Counted from the stretch's first letter, positions 37,622 through 52,040 are shown. The stretch: 64,000 nt of DNA from Rubrivivax sp. (GCA_020248945.1 JADCGQ010000005.1:62001-126000); one strand, 5' to 3'. Translations and numbers: made by a program. Notes: generated from the letters alone by a model not told the origin.

Positions 37622-38389
37622 CTACTTCAGCGGGTCGACGCGGGCCAGCGCCAGCGAGAGGTTGTCGCCGCCGCCGCGCGCGCGCTGGCGGGCCTTGGAG
37701 ATGAGCATCTCGCTTGCCTCGCGCGGGGGCAGGGCGTGCAGGATGGCGCCGATCTCCTTGGGCGTGAAGTAGTGCCACAAGCCGTCGGAGCAGGCGATGA
37801 GGCTGTCGCCGAACTCCAGCTTCTCGATGTGCCACAGCGCGATCGGCGGGTCGGCATGGGTGCCCAGGCAGCCGGTGAGCAGGTTGCTCTGCGGGTGCGT
37901 GTTGGCGGCGTCTTCGCTGATCTTGCCTTCGTCGATGAGGCGCTGCACGAAGCTGTGGTCGATGGTGCGGCGCATCATCTCGGCACCGCGGAAGTGGTAC
38001 ACGCGCGAATCGCCGGCATGGATGACGTGGCATTCCATGTTCGGGCTCACGTGGTACGCCGCCAGCGTGCTGTGCGGCTCTTCTTCGGAGGTGATGGCGG
38101 TGAGCTTGATCATCAGGTGCGACTCGGTCACCACCTGCTTGAGCATCTCGCCGGCGTCGTCTTCCAGCGGGGCGAAGCGCTCGTAGATCTGGCGTGCCGT
38201 CAGTCGCACCTGGTCGGCCGCCTTGCGGCCACCGCTCTTGCCGCCCATGCCGTCGGCCACGATGGCCATGACCGAGCCCTGCGTTCGCGGGTGCGGGATC
38301 ACCTCGACCTGGTCCTGCTGGTAAGCGCGGTCGCCGCGGTGCAAGCCCGTGGCGGCGCTGAAACGGAACGGAACGGTCGTGATGGCCAT
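37622..38389 (-). CDS. PP2C-family (PPM) serine/threonine protein phosphatase
   Basis: A 255-residue cytoplasmic metal-dependent phosphatase. The PPM motifs appear in order: DRAYQQDQVEVI near 20-31 (with one metal-binding Asp expected here), VADGMGGKSGG near 45-55, HAGDSRVYHFRG near 120-131, ACSDGLWHYF near 190-199, and GGGDNLSLALARV near the C-terminus. No signal or membrane segment is seen. No partner kinase gene lies next to it. The start at 38389 is the ATG before AITTVPFRFSAATGLHRGDR. It is divergent from the YdcH-like gene with 55 bases between starts. Confidence 0.9.
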   Translation of the reverse strand: MAITTVPFRFSAATGLHRGDRAYQQDQVEVIPHPRTQGSVMAIVADGMGGKSGGRKAADQVRLTARQIYERFAPLEDDAGEMLKQVVTESHLMIKLTAITSEEEPHSTLAAYHVSPNMECHVIHAGDSRVYHFRGAEMMRRTIDHSFVQRLIDEGKISEDAANTHPQSNLLTGCLGTHADPPIALWHIEKLEFGDSLIACSDGLWHYFTPKEIGAILHALPPREASEMLISKARQRARGGGDNLSLALARVDPLK

Positions 38390-38444
38390 GCGGGAAATAT
38401 AAACTCGTGCTGCTCGACGCCACCGGCGATTCACCGGCGATTCG

Positions 38445-38645
38445 ATGGACCAGAACCTGCATTCCCCACAGCGCCTGCTGATCGAACTGCGCATCGAGCA
38501 CGCCGATCTCGACGACCTCATCGACGCCCGCGGTGTCGTGCCGGTCGACGAGCTCGCGGTGCGCCGCCTCAAGAAGCGCCGGCTGTTGCTGCGCGACCAG
38601 ATCGCGCGCCTGGAGGCCGAGCTCGACCCGCCGGAGCCGGCCTGA
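38445..38645 (+). CDS. YdcH-like small helical protein (DUF465)
   Basis: A 66-residue, charged, helical hairpin protein. The spacing of IELRIEHADLDDLIDA and VRRLKKRRLLLRDQIARLE matches the DUF465/YdcH family, whose function is unknown. The helicase gene begins inside its stop codon if the CTG at 38642 is the start, so the two are probably coexpressed. Confidence 0.75.
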   Translation: MDQNLHSPQRLLIELRIEHADLDDLIDARGVVPVDELAVRRLKKRRLLLRDQIARLEAELDPPEPA

Positions 38646-40603
38646 GCGCCGATCTCGTCAGCGCCGTCGCGCAGGCCTTCGCGGGCGATGGCCCGCTGGC
38701 GCGCCAGGTCGGCGGCTTCATGCCGCGGCCGCAGCAGGACCGCCTGGCGCTGCGCATCGCCGAAGCCATCGACTCGCGCGAGGCCCTGGTGGCCGAAGCC
38801 GGCACCGGCGTCGGCAAGACCTTCGCCTACCTCGTGCCGCTGCTGCTGAGCGGGCGCCGGGCGCTCGTCAGCACCGCCACCAAGAGCCTGCAGGACCAGC
38901 TGTTCCTGCGCGACCTGCCCAAGCTGTGTGACGTGCTCGGCCTGCCCACCCGGCTGGCTTTGCTCAAGGGGCGCGCGAGCTATCTGTGCCGCTGGCGGCT
39001 GCAGCAGGCGCAGCACGGGGCGCAGCTGCCCGATCGCTTTGCCGTGCGCGCGCTGCAGCGCGTGGCCGTCTGGGCCCAGGGCACGGCCACGGGCGACCTG
39101 GCCGAGATCGAAGGCCTGGACGAACGCTCGCCAGTGATCCCGCTCGTCACCAGCACGCGCGACAACTGCCTCGGCACCGATTGCCCCGAGTACCGCGCCT
39201 GCCACGTGATGCAGGCGCGGCGCGAGGCGATGGCCGCCGATGTCGTCGTCGTCAACCACCACCTGTTCTTTGCCGACCTCACGCTGCGCGACAGTGGCGT
39301 GGCCGAGCTGCTGCCCACGGTGGACGTGGCGGTGTTCGACGAGGCCCATCAGCTCGTCGAGGCCGGCGTGCAGTTCCTGGGCACGCAGCTGGCCAGCGGT
39401 GTGGCGCTGGAGCTGGCGCGTGACGCGCTGGCTGCCGGCCTGCAGCACGCCCGCGGCCTGCTGCCCTGGGCCGATCTGCAGGCCGCGCTGGAGCGCGCAG
39501 CACGCGAGCTGCGCCTGGCGGCAGCCGGCCCGCTGCGGGGCGACTCGGCCGGGCGCGGCGTGATCAAGCGCCGCTGGGAAGACTGCGAATCGGCCCTGGC
39601 CGGGGCCCTGCCGGCGCTGGCCGATGCCGCACGCGAGCTGGCCGACGCGCTGGCCTCGGTGGCCGAGACGGCGCCCGACTTTCCGCGCCTGGAGCAGCGG
39701 GCGCGCACGTTGGCTGCCCTGGCCGGGCACTTCGGCGAAGAAGCCGAGTCGGGCCACGTGCGCTGGGTCGATGTCACGCCGCACCAGGCGCGGCTCGTGG
39801 AGTCGCCGCTGGACATCCGCGAGATGATGCAGGGCCAGCGCGCGAGCGCACCGAAGGCCTGGGTCTTCACCTCGGCGACGCTGGGCGACGACGACGCGCT
39901 GAGCTGGTTCACGCGTCGCGCCGGGCTCGAAGACGCCGGCACGCTGCGGGTCGGCAGCCCCTTCGACTACGCCGCGAACGCCCGCGTCTGGGTGCCGCAG
40001 CGCTTTCCGCTGCCCAATGCACAAGCCCACCCGGCGGCCGTGGGCGCCCTGGCGGGCCGGCTGGCGCGGGCGCTGGGCGGCCGTTGCTTCGTGCTCACCA
40101 CCACCTTGCGCGTGCTGCCGCTGGTGGCCGAGGCGCTGGCCGCCGCGGCGCCGGAGCTGACCTTGCTGGTGCAGGGCAGCGAGCCGCGCCGCGCGCTGCT
40201 GCAGCGCTTTGGCGACGGCCGCGGCGCCGTGCTCGTGGGCTCTGCCAGCTTCTGGGAGGGTATCGACATGCCCGGCGACGCGCTGCAGTGCGTCTTGATC
40301 GACAAGCTGCCGTTCCCGCCCCCGGGCGACCCGTTGGTGGAGGCGCGTGTGAAGCAACTGCGCGACGAGGGCCGCAACCCCTTCGACGACTACTTCGTAG
40401 CCGAGGCGGCGGTGTCGCTGAAGCAGGGCGCCGGCCGCTTGATCCGCACCGAAACCGACCGGGGACTGCTGGTGCTGTGCGATCCGCGCCTGGCGCAGAT
40501 GCGTTACGGTCGCCGCCTGCTGGCCGCGTTGCCGCCGATGGGACAGTTGCCCGACGAGGCGGCGGCGCTGGACTGGCTGGCCGAGCTGGCCTCAGCTCAT
40601 TGA
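38642..40603 (+). CDS. ATP-dependent DNA helicase, DinG/YoaA-type (XPD-like, Fe-S)
   Basis: A superfamily 2 helicase of about 653 residues. Walker A is AEAGTGVGKTFAYL (about 51-64); four Cys that can hold a 4Fe-4S cluster follow (SYLCRW, NCLGTD, TDCPEY, RACHV). Walker B is FDEAHQ near 233-238, and the C-terminal motor has SASFWEGIDMPGD and GAGRLIRTETDRG. The frame is open upstream, but the homologous region begins at SADLVSAVAQAF with no ATG, GTG or TTG before it, so I place the start at CTG 38642, overlapping the upstream stop (CTGA). The first ATG is at 38720 (627 aa), which would trim the Q-motif side. It is convergent with bamD across a short GC-rich hairpin. Confidence 0.85.
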   Translation: MSADLVSAVAQAFAGDGPLARQVGGFMPRPQQDRLALRIAEAIDSREALVAEAGTGVGKTFAYLVPLLLSGRRALVSTATKSLQDQLFLRDLPKLCDVLGLPTRLALLKGRASYLCRWRLQQAQHGAQLPDRFAVRALQRVAVWAQGTATGDLAEIEGLDERSPVIPLVTSTRDNCLGTDCPEYRACHVMQARREAMAADVVVVNHHLFFADLTLRDSGVAELLPTVDVAVFDEAHQLVEAGVQFLGTQLASGVALELARDALAAGLQHARGLLPWADLQAALERAARELRLAAAGPLRGDSAGRGVIKRRWEDCESALAGALPALADAARELADALASVAETAPDFPRLEQRARTLAALAGHFGEEAESGHVRWVDVTPHQARLVESPLDIREMMQGQRASAPKAWVFTSATLGDDDALSWFTRRAGLEDAGTLRVGSPFDYAANARVWVPQRFPLPNAQAHPAAVGALAGRLARALGGRCFVLTTTLRVLPLVAEALAAAAPELTLLVQGSEPRRALLQRFGDGRGAVLVGSASFWEGIDMPGDALQCVLIDKLPFPPPGDPLVEARVKQLRDEGRNPFDDYFVAEAAVSLKQGAGRLIRTETDRGLLVLCDPRLAQMRYGRRLLAALPPMGQLPDEAAALDWLAELASAH

Positions 40604-40646
40604 GATCGGCGCGTCGGGCCCGGCAAGCCGGGCGCCGCTGCGCCCG

Positions 40647-41492
40647 TCACCAGAGCTTCCACCAGGCCTTGCCCGATTCGCGGGCCAGGAAGCCCCGGCT
40701 GAGGAACTCGCTGTTGGGGAAGTTCTGCTTCAGCACCCGTTCTGTGGCATCGCGCAGCGAGGTCATCTGCAGCTTCTCGTAGCTCTGCATCAGGATGAAC
40801 AGCGCTTCTTCGGCGGCCGGCGCCTGCTGGTACTCGGTCACCGCCACCTGGGCGCGGTTGACCGCGGCGAGGTAGGCGCCACGGCGGAAGTAGTAGCGCG
40901 CCACGTGCACCTCATGCGCGGCCAGCGTGTGCAGGATGTGGTTCATGCGCAGCCGTGAATCGGCCGCGTAGCGCGACTGCGGGAACTGGTCGATCAGCTG
41001 CTTGAAGGCCTGCCAGGCGTCGCGCGCGGCGCGCTGGTCGCGTTCTGAGATGTCCTGGCTGGCGATGCGGCCGATGAGCCCGAGGTCGTCGTTGAAGTTG
41101 ATCACACCCTTCAGGTAGAAGGCGTAGTCGAGCGCCGGGCTGCTGGGGTTGAGCTTGATGAAGCGGTCGATCGTCGACAGCGCCGTGGCCTTCTCACCCG
41201 AGCGCCAGTTGGCGTAGGCCAGGTCGAGCAGCGCTTGCTGCGCCAGCAGCGAACCGGCCGCGAGGCCCTCGATGCGGCCCAGCAACTGGATGGCGCGGTC
41301 GAAGGCGCCGGCTTCCATGTCGTCGCGGGCCTCGCGGTACAGACGCTCGGCCTGCGCAGCGGGGGTGATGGTCGGGTCGGGTGTCGATCCGCAGGCGGCC
41401 AGCAAGGCCACCAGCGCGACAATCGATGCCTTGCGCACCGCCGGGCTGATTCGCGTCTTCCACACAGTGTCTGTCTCGATCGCCCGGTCCAT
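40647..41492 (-). CDS. bamD: Outer membrane protein assembly factor BamD
   Basis: BamD is the essential lipoprotein of the BAM complex that inserts beta-barrel proteins in the outer membrane. The 281 residues have a lipobox LLAACGS with Cys34 and then five TPR-like repeats, starting ERLYREARDDMEAGAFDRAI; the family motif SRYAADSRLRMNHI is near 170, and VARYYFRRGAYLAAVNRA follows. The ATG at 41492 gives a longer n-region than usual; a GTG at 41465 would shorten it by nine residues. It is divergent from rluD, only 14 bases from its start, the usual arrangement in this group. Confidence 0.93.
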   Translation of the reverse strand: MDRAIETDTVWKTRISPAVRKASIVALVALLAACGSTPDPTITPAAQAERLYREARDDMEAGAFDRAIQLLGRIEGLAAGSLLAQQALLDLAYANWRSGEKATALSTIDRFIKLNPSSPALDYAFYLKGVINFNDDLGLIGRIASQDISERDQRAARDAWQAFKQLIDQFPQSRYAADSRLRMNHILHTLAAHEVHVARYYFRRGAYLAAVNRAQVAVTEYQQAPAAEEALFILMQSYEKLQMTSLRDATERVLKQNFPNSEFLSRGFLARESGKAWWKLW

Positions 41493-41506
41493 GAACAAAA
41501 CGGCGG

Positions 41507-42508
41507 ATGAAAACCGAAGAGTATAAGGACGGCCTCCTGGCCACCGAGCCCGCCCCATTGGCCGACGAAGCCGCGCTGGACGGCGAAGACGCTGCGCCCG
41601 AATGGCGCAGCGGCGCCATCGACCGCAGCCTGCACGGCACGCGCCTGGACAAGGCGCTGGTGGCGCTGGCGCCGGAGTTCTCGCGCAGCCACCTGCAGCG
41701 CCTGCTCGAGGCCGGGCACGTGCAACTCGACGGCGCCCCGGCGCAGGCCGCCTCGCAGCGGGTGAAGTCGGGGCAGCAACTGGCGGTGGAACTTGTGCCC
41801 ACCGACGAGAGCAAGGCCTTCCGCCCCCAGCCCATGGCGCTGACCGTGCTGCACGAGGACGAGCACCTGCTGGTGCTCGACAAGCCCGCCGGCCTCGTCG
41901 TGCACCCGGCTCCGGGCCATTGGCAGGGCACGCTGCTCAACGGCCTGCTGGCCCATCACGCCGGGGCGTCGCTGCTGCCGCGGGCCGGCATCGTGCACCG
42001 GCTCGACAAGGACACCTCGGGCGTGATGATGGTCGGCAAGACACTGCCGGCCGTGACGGCGCTGGTGCGCGCCATCGCCGCGCGCGACGTGCACCGGCGC
42101 TACCTGGCCATCGCCGCTGTCGGGCCGCGCAGCGAGCGGCCGCCGGCGGCCTTCAGCGTCGAGGCGCCGATCGGCCGCGACCCGGTGTCGCGCCTGCGCA
42201 TGGCGGTGGTGGCCTCGGGCCGGCCGGCGCGCACCGACTTCGAGGTGGAGGTGCAGCACGACGGCTTCGTGGCGCTGCGCTGCACGTTGCACAGCGGCCG
42301 CACGCACCAGATCCGCGTGCACCTGGCCTCGCGCGGGCTGCCGCTGGTGGCCGATGCCTTGTACGGTGGCCGGCCGGCGCTCGACATGGAGCGCCAGGCG
42401 CTGCACGCTGCCGAGTTGGCGCTGGCGCATCCGGTCAGCGGTGCGGCGCTGGCTTTCAGCTGCCCGCCGCCGGCGGACTTTGCCGCCGCCTGGGCCGCGC
42501 TACACTAG
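41507..42508 (+). CDS. rluD: 23S rRNA pseudouridine synthase RluD-type
   Basis: RluD makes pseudouridines 1911, 1915 and 1917 in helix 69 of 23S rRNA. The 333 residues hold an N-terminal acidic stretch, an S4 RNA-binding domain (about 42-98) and the RluA-type catalytic domain with GIVHRLDKDTSG carrying the catalytic Asp167. SGRTHQIRVHLAS near 263-275 is also diagnostic. The RluA/RluC/RluD group is close in sequence; position next to bamD favours RluD, as in many proteobacteria. The stop is followed by about 210 bases without a gene. Confidence 0.92.
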   Translation: MKTEEYKDGLLATEPAPLADEAALDGEDAAPEWRSGAIDRSLHGTRLDKALVALAPEFSRSHLQRLLEAGHVQLDGAPAQAASQRVKSGQQLAVELVPTDESKAFRPQPMALTVLHEDEHLLVLDKPAGLVVHPAPGHWQGTLLNGLLAHHAGASLLPRAGIVHRLDKDTSGVMMVGKTLPAVTALVRAIAARDVHRRYLAIAAVGPRSERPPAAFSVEAPIGRDPVSRLRMAVVASGRPARTDFEVEVQHDGFVALRCTLHSGRTHQIRVHLASRGLPLVADALYGGRPALDMERQALHAAELALAHPVSGAALAFSCPPPADFAAAWAALH

Positions 42509-42717
42509 CGGCCGATTCGGCGCAGCAGGCCAAGCCGCCGCCGAACGACCCCTGACAAGCACTTCGCCGCTGCGGCACCCCACCCGGGCGCCCCAGCCCG
42601 CCGCTCCACACGAGCCCGGAACCCCTGCTGCCCAAGCCTCGCTCGCCTGACGGCGGGCCTCGACCGACACCCCTCCCGGCCACTTCAGCCGGGCCTTCAT
42701 TGCACCCCGCGCCGTCC

Positions 42718-43429
42718 ATGAACACCGCCGAGGCCAAGCGAGTCCTCGAAACCGCGCTCATCTGTGCTGCCGCACCGATGGGCCTGTCCGAGATGCGGGC
42801 CCTCTTCGATGGCCAGGTCGGCGCCGACACGCTGCGCCACCTGCTCGACGAACTGGCGCGCGACTGGGAGCACCGCGGCGTCGAGCTCGTGGCCCTGGCC
42901 AGTGGCTGGCGCTTCCAGAGCCGGCCTGAGATGCGCGAGTACCTCGACCGCCTGCATCCGGAGAAGCCGCCCAAGTACTCGCGTGCCGCGATGGAGACCC
43001 TGGCCATCGTGGCCTATCGCCAGCCCGTGACGCGGGGCGACATCGAAGACATCCGCGGCGTTACCGTCAGCAGCCAGATCGTCAAGCAGCTCGAGGAGCG
43101 CGGCTGGATCGACGCCATCGGCTACCGCGAAGCTCCCGGCCGCCCGGCGCTGTACGCGACGACGCGGCAGTTTCTGGACGACCTCGGCCTGGCCAGCCTG
43201 GACCAGTTGCCGCCGCTCGAAGCGGGTTCAGGCGAGGGCGACGCGTTCGCCGCGCTGGCGGCACGGGAGGAGCCCTCGTTGCTGGACGAGCCGCAGGCGG
43301 CGCTGCCGCTGGAAGACGGTGCGCCCGCCGAGGTGGCGGGTGAGCCGGAGACCGTGCCGACCACCGAACCCCAAGCCGAACCTGAACCCGAACCGAGTGC
43401 CGAACCGACCGCTGACCCGGACGCTGCCC

Positions 43430-43443
<14 letters not shown>
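42718..43443 (+). CDS. scpB: Segregation and condensation protein B
   Basis: ScpB joins ScpA and SMC in the condensin-like complex for chromosome segregation. The conserved part spans residues 3-180 with two winged-helix domains; the signature [20 protein letters not shown] lies near 97-116. After about residue 190 comes an acidic Glu/Pro/Ala tail ([19 protein letters not shown]) not needed for the fold. I chose the ATG at 42718 over the TTG 18 bases upstream. The end overlaps the rluB start by 14 bases. No scpA is visible in the window. The 209 bases upstream show only a weak hairpin (CCCGGC/GCCGGG at 42675-42693). Confidence 0.93.
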
Positions 43444-45802
<2,359 letters not shown>

Positions 45803-45821
45803 AACGTCACGGTTCACGCGC

Positions 45822-45827
45822 TACAAT
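45822..45827 (+). promoter_or_regulatory. -10 element of the ndk promoter
   Basis: TACAAT lies 42 bases before the ndk ATG, in an AT-richer stretch after the GC-rich end of rluB. No clear -35 is seen at 16-18 bases upstream. Confidence 0.45.
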
Positions 45828-45869
45828 CGAAAACTTTGCCAAGTCATTGATTCAGGAGAACTTTTCATC

Positions 45870-46295
45870 ATGGCCATCGAACGCACCCTGTCCATCATCA
45901 AGCCCGACGCCGTGGCCAAGAACGTCATCGGCCAGATCTACGCCCGCTTCGAAGCGGCCGGCCTCAAGGTCGTGGCCGCCAAAATGGTTCACCTCTCGCG
46001 TGGCGAGGCCGAGGCCTTCTACGCCGTGCACAAGGCGCGCCCCTTCTTCAGCGATCTGGTCAGCTTCATGATCAGCGGCCCGGTGATGATCCAGGCGCTC
46101 GAAGGTGAAGGCGCCATCGCCAAGAACCGCGAGCTGATGGGCGCCACCGACCCCAAGAAGGCCGAGAAGGGCACCATCCGCGCCGACTTCGCCGACAGCA
46201 TCGACGCCAACGCCGTGCACGGCTCCGACGCGCCCGAGACGGCCGCCGTCGAAGTGGCGTTCTTCTTCCCCGGCATGAACGTCTACACGCGCTGA
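45870..46295 (+). CDS. ndk: Nucleoside diphosphate kinase
   Basis: Ndk exchanges gamma-phosphates to balance nucleoside triphosphates. The 141 residues cover the whole family fold. [18 protein letters not shown] opens the protein, and the phosphorylated His117 lies in [12 protein letters not shown]. The ATG at 45870 has AGGAG eleven bases upstream. It heads the block ndk-rlmN-pilF-rodZ-ispG, a conserved order in betaproteobacteria. Confidence 0.98.
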   Translation: MAIERTLSIIKPDAVAKNVIGQIYARFEAAGLKVVAAKMVHLSRGEAEAFYAVHKARPFFSDLVSFMISGPVMIQALEGEGAIAKNRELMGATDPKKAEKGTIRADFADSIDANAVHGSDAPETAAVEVAFFFPGMNVYTR

Positions 46296-46316
46296 ACCCG
46301 GCGCAAGACGGCTCGC

Positions 46317-47479
<1,163 letters not shown>

Positions 47480-47483
<4 letters not shown>

Positions 47484-48289
47484 GGCACCTGCCGGGTTGG
47501 CTCGTCGGACTCTGCGCCGCCGCGGCCCTGGTGGCGCTGGCCGGCTGCACCACCACCACCACCACCACGTCTGATGGCAACGTGGTGCCCACACCGGCCG
47601 CCAGTGCGGCCGATCCGGAACGCCGGGCGCAGGCCCGGCTCGAACTGGCGGGCCTGTATTTTGCCCGCGGCCAGAACCAGATCGCGCTCGACGAGATCCG
47701 CCAGGCGTTGCTCGCCCGCCCCGACATGCCCGAAGCCATCGGCCTGCGCGCCCTGGTCATGGCGGCCATGGGCGACGGCGTCGGTGCCGAGGCCTCGTTC
47801 CAGCGCGCGATGCAGTTGTCGCCCGGCGACGCGGGCCTGATCCACAACCACGGCTGGTTCCTCTGCAACGAACACCGCTGGGCCGAGGCCGAGGCCGCGT
47901 TCGACCGCGCCATCGCCGTGCCGCGCTACGACGGCGTGGCGCGCAGCTGGATGGCCAAGGGCGCCTGCCAGGCGCGGGCCGGGCGCTGGGCCGAGGCCGA
48001 GCGTTCGCTCTCGCGCAGCTACGAGCTCGACCCCACCAGCCCGGTGACCGCCTTCAACCTGGCCGAGGTGCTGCTGCGTCGCGGTGAACTGCAGCGTGCC
48101 CGGTTCTATGTCGGCCGCATCAATGCCGTGCCCGAGCAGGTGAACGCGCAAAGCCTGTGGCTGGCTGCCCGCATCGAGCGCCGCATCGGCGACACCACGG
48201 CGCTGCAGGACTACGGCCGCAAGCTGCGCGAGCGCTTCCCGCAGGCCCCCGAGACGCTGCGCTTCGAGCGCGGCCGCTTCGAGGACTAG
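47480..48289 (+). CDS. pilF: Type IV pilus biogenesis/stability lipoprotein PilF (PilW)
   Basis: PilF is the outer-membrane lipoprotein that guides PilQ secretin assembly. The 269 residues have a lipobox LAGC with Cys23, directly followed by seven Thr coded by (ACC)6ACG, then five or six TPRs (for example [21 protein letters not shown]). NNHGWFLC-like [13 protein letters not shown] near 125 is typical of the family. The ATG overlaps the rlmN stop. No other pilus gene is in the window; this isolated placement in the rlmN-ispG block is common. Confidence 0.9.
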
Positions 48290-48322
48290 CCGCCGCCCAC
48301 CGCAGACAAGGACCCGACTGCC

Positions 48323-49282
48323 GTGAATGCCGACACCGGCCCCTCGCCCGACGCCGCACCGGACGCCGCTCCGACCGCGGGCGCCTTGCTGCGCGCCGCG
48401 CGCGAGAAGCAGGGCCTGCACATCGCCGCGCTGGCGGCCTCGATCAAGGTCTCGCCCCGCAAGCTCGAGGCACTCGAGGCCAACCGCCTGGGCGAGCTGC
48501 CCGATGCCACCTTCGCCCGTGCGCTGGCCCAGACCGTCTGCCGCACGCTGAAGATCGACCCGCGCCCGGTGCTCGAGCGCCTGCCCGCCGCCGGCCCGCA
48601 GCCGCTGCTGCCCCCCGATGTGGGCATCAACGAGCCCTACCGCGAGAGCGCCGTGCGCCTGGCCAGGCCGCGCGCCGAATCGCCCCTCTCGGCCTTTGCG
48701 ATGAAGCCGATGTTCTGGGCCGCGGCGCTGTTGCTCGTGGCCTCGGTGGCGTTGTATCTCGTGCCGCTGGACGGCTGGCGCGATGGGCCTCTGACGCCGA
48801 CACCCGTGCCGGCAACGCCTGCCCCTGTGGCCGAGCCGGCCGCCGATCTGGCCGGCGCGGTGCCGGCAGCGTCGGCGGCGTCGCTGGCCGCCTCAGCGGC
48901 GGCCTCGGCCTCGGCCGTGGCTTCGGCCGCCGCCACTTCGTTCGCCAGCCCGCTGGCCCCCGCGACGTCCGCGCCCGCTGCGGCCGCCGTCGAAACCGTG
49001 TTCGCGGCGCCGCCGGCCGGTGCCGAGCCGGCCGCACCCGCTGCCACCGGCGCGCTGCAGCTGCGCGTGCGCGAGGCCTCGTGGATCGAGATCCGCGATG
49101 GCCGCGGCGGCTCGCTGCTGTCGCGCACCGTGCAGCCCGGCGAACAGGTCGGCCTCGACGGCGCGCCGCCGCTGGCGCTGGTGATCGGCAATGCCGCGGC
49201 CACCGATCTGGTCTTCCGCGGCAAGCCTGTCGACCTCGCGGCGCGCAGCCGCGACAATGTGGCCCGCCTCCAGCTGCCTTGA
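48323..49282 (+). CDS. rodZ: Cytoskeleton protein RodZ
   Basis: RodZ links MreB to the cell-wall elongation machinery. The 319 residues hold a cytoplasmic helix-turn-helix domain (about 18-88; [20 protein letters not shown]), one transmembrane helix (about 130-149; [17 protein letters not shown]), a low-complexity periplasmic linker of Ala and Ser (about 155-235), and a C-terminal DUF4115 beta domain (about 238-319) with [10 protein letters not shown]. The start is GTG at 48323. It lies between pilF and ispG, the usual place. Confidence 0.92.
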   Translation: MNADTGPSPDAAPDAAPTAGALLRAAREKQGLHIAALAASIKVSPRKLEALEANRLGELPDATFARALAQTVCRTLKIDPRPVLERLPAAGPQPLLPPDVGINEPYRESAVRLARPRAESPLSAFAMKPMFWAAALLLVASVALYLVPLDGWRDGPLTPTPVPATPAPVAEPAADLAGAVPAASAASLAASAAASASAVASAAATSFASPLAPATSAPAAAAVETVFAAPPAGAEPAAPAATGALQLRVREASWIEIRDGRGGSLLSRTVQPGEQVGLDGAPPLALVIGNAAATDLVFRGKPVDLAARSRDNVARLQLP

Positions 49283-49307
49283 CGCGCCCTGCGGCGCCGC
49301 CACCGAG

Positions 49308-50585
<1,278 letters not shown>

Positions 50586-50610
50586 CTGCCACCCGCGCAC
50601 GTTCGCTGTT

Positions 50611-50680
50611 CCGTTCGGGCTGAGCTTGTCGAAGCCCTGCATCTCCTGACCCGGCGCTTCGACAAGCTCAGCGCGAACGG
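50611..50680. repeat. REP-like inverted repeat between ispG and hisS
   Basis: Two 24-base arms lie face to face: one starting CCGTTCGGGCTGAGCTTG at 50611 and its reverse complement, with one mismatch, at about 50657-50680 (core CTTCGACAAGCTCAG). The loop is about 22 bases. Elements with this core are scattered between genes in many beta- and gammaproteobacteria, from memory. It could fold in the hisS leader, ending 18 bases before the hisS ATG. Confidence 0.7.
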
Positions 50681-50698
50681 GTGCTGACCCCTGATCTC

Positions 50699-51982
50699 AT
50701 GGCCGAAAAGCTGCAAGCCATCAAAGGCATGAACGACATCCTGCCGCCGGACTCGGCGCGCTGGGAGTGGTTCGAAGACGTCGTGCGCCGCCTGCTGCAG
50801 CGCTACGGCTACAAGGCCTTCCGCACGCCCATCGTCGAGCCGACCGCGCTGTTCGTGCGCGGGCTGGGCGAGGTCACCGACATCGTCGAGAAGGAGATGT
50901 ATTCCTTCACCGACAGCATGAACGGCGACCAGCTCACGCTGCGCCCCGAAGCCACGGCCGGCATGGTGCGCGCCATCGTCGAGCACAACGCCCTGTACAA
51001 CGGCCCGCTGCGTGTGTGGCAGATGGGCCCGATGTTCCGCCACGAGCGGCCGCAGAAGGGCCGCTACCGGCAGTTCCACCAGCTCGACGTCGAGGCCTTC
51101 GGCCACGCCGGGCCGGACGTCGACGCCGAGATCATCCTGATGCTGCGCGCGCTGTGGCGCGAGCTCGGCCTGAAGGAAGGCGAGCAGATCACGCTCGAGA
51201 TCAACAGCCTCGGCCAGCCGGCCGAGCGCCTGGCCCACCGCGCCGCGCTGATCAGCCACCTCGAGGCCCACGCCGCGCTGCTGGACGACGACGCTCGGCG
51301 CCGCCTGCACAGCAACCCACTGCGCATCCTGGACACCAAGAACCCGGCGATGGCGCCGGTGGTGGACAGCGCGCCGCGGCTCATCGACTTTCTCGGCGAA
51401 GCCTCGCGCGCCCACTTCGACGGCGTGCGCGCCGTGCTCGACGCCGCCGGCCTGGCCTACCGCATCAACCCGCGCCTGGTGCGCGGCATGGACTACTACA
51501 ACCTCACGGTGTTCGAGTGGGTGACGCCGCTGCTGGGCTCGCAGGCCACGGTGTGTGGTGGCGGGCGCTACGACACGCTGATCGAGCAGCTCGGCGGCAA
51601 GCCGGCGCCGGGCGTGGGCTTCGGCCTCGGCATCGAGCGGCTCTTGCTGCTGCTCGAGGCCGCCGGCCTGAACCCGCCGCCCTCGGCGCCCGATGCCTAC
51701 GCCGTGGTGGCCGAGGGCGTGCCGCTGACCACCGTGATGCCGCTGCTCGAACAACTGCGCGCCGCCGGTGTGGCCGTGGTGCTGCACGCCGGCGGCGGCA
51801 GCCTGAAGAGCCAGTTCAAGCGGGCCGACGCCAGCGGTGCCCGCCACGCGCTGATCTTCGGCCCCGACGAACTGGCGCGGGGCGAAGTGGCCATCAAGTC
51901 GCTGCGCGACGCTGCTGCGCCCCAGCGCACGGCCGCGCTGTCTGCGGCCCTTTCCTGGGCACGAGACCTCCTGCCCGCATAA
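50699..51982 (+). CDS. hisS: Histidine--tRNA ligase
   Basis: HisS charges tRNA-His. The 427 residues open with [20 protein letters not shown], typical for class II HisRS. Motif 2 is [21 protein letters not shown] (core [16 protein letters not shown], about 113-128); the His-specific motifs are [15 protein letters not shown] (near 260) and [14 protein letters not shown]. Motif 3 is [13 protein letters not shown]. The anticodon domain ends the protein. I chose ATG 50699; a GTG at 50681 would add six residues and run into the repeat. A HisZ paralogue lies 8 kb downstream. Confidence 0.97.
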   Translation: MAEKLQAIKGMNDILPPDSARWEWFEDVVRRLLQRYGYKAFRTPIVEPTALFVRGLGEVTDIVEKEMYSFTDSMNGDQLTLRPEATAGMVRAIVEHNALYNGPLRVWQMGPMFRHERPQKGRYRQFHQLDVEAFGHAGPDVDAEIILMLRALWRELGLKEGEQITLEINSLGQPAERLAHRAALISHLEAHAALLDDDARRRLHSNPLRILDTKNPAMAPVVDSAPRLIDFLGEASRAHFDGVRAVLDAAGLAYRINPRLVRGMDYYNLTVFEWVTPLLGSQATVCGGGRYDTLIEQLGGKPAPGVGFGLGIERLLLLLEAAGLNPPPSAPDAYAVVAEGVPLTTVMPLLEQLRAAGVAVVLHAGGGSLKSQFKRADASGARHALIFGPDELARGEVAIKSLRDAAAPQRTAALSAALSWARDLLPA

Positions 51983-52040
51983 TCCGCGGCTTTGCCAGCG
52001 TGGGCACCATGGCCCTGCGCGGCGCTTCCCGATACGCACG

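Noticed and set aside
40604..40646. GC-rich hairpin (GCCCGG/CCGGGC) between the helicase and bamD
   Set aside because: No T-tract on either side; it may still slow polymerase but cannot be called a terminator.
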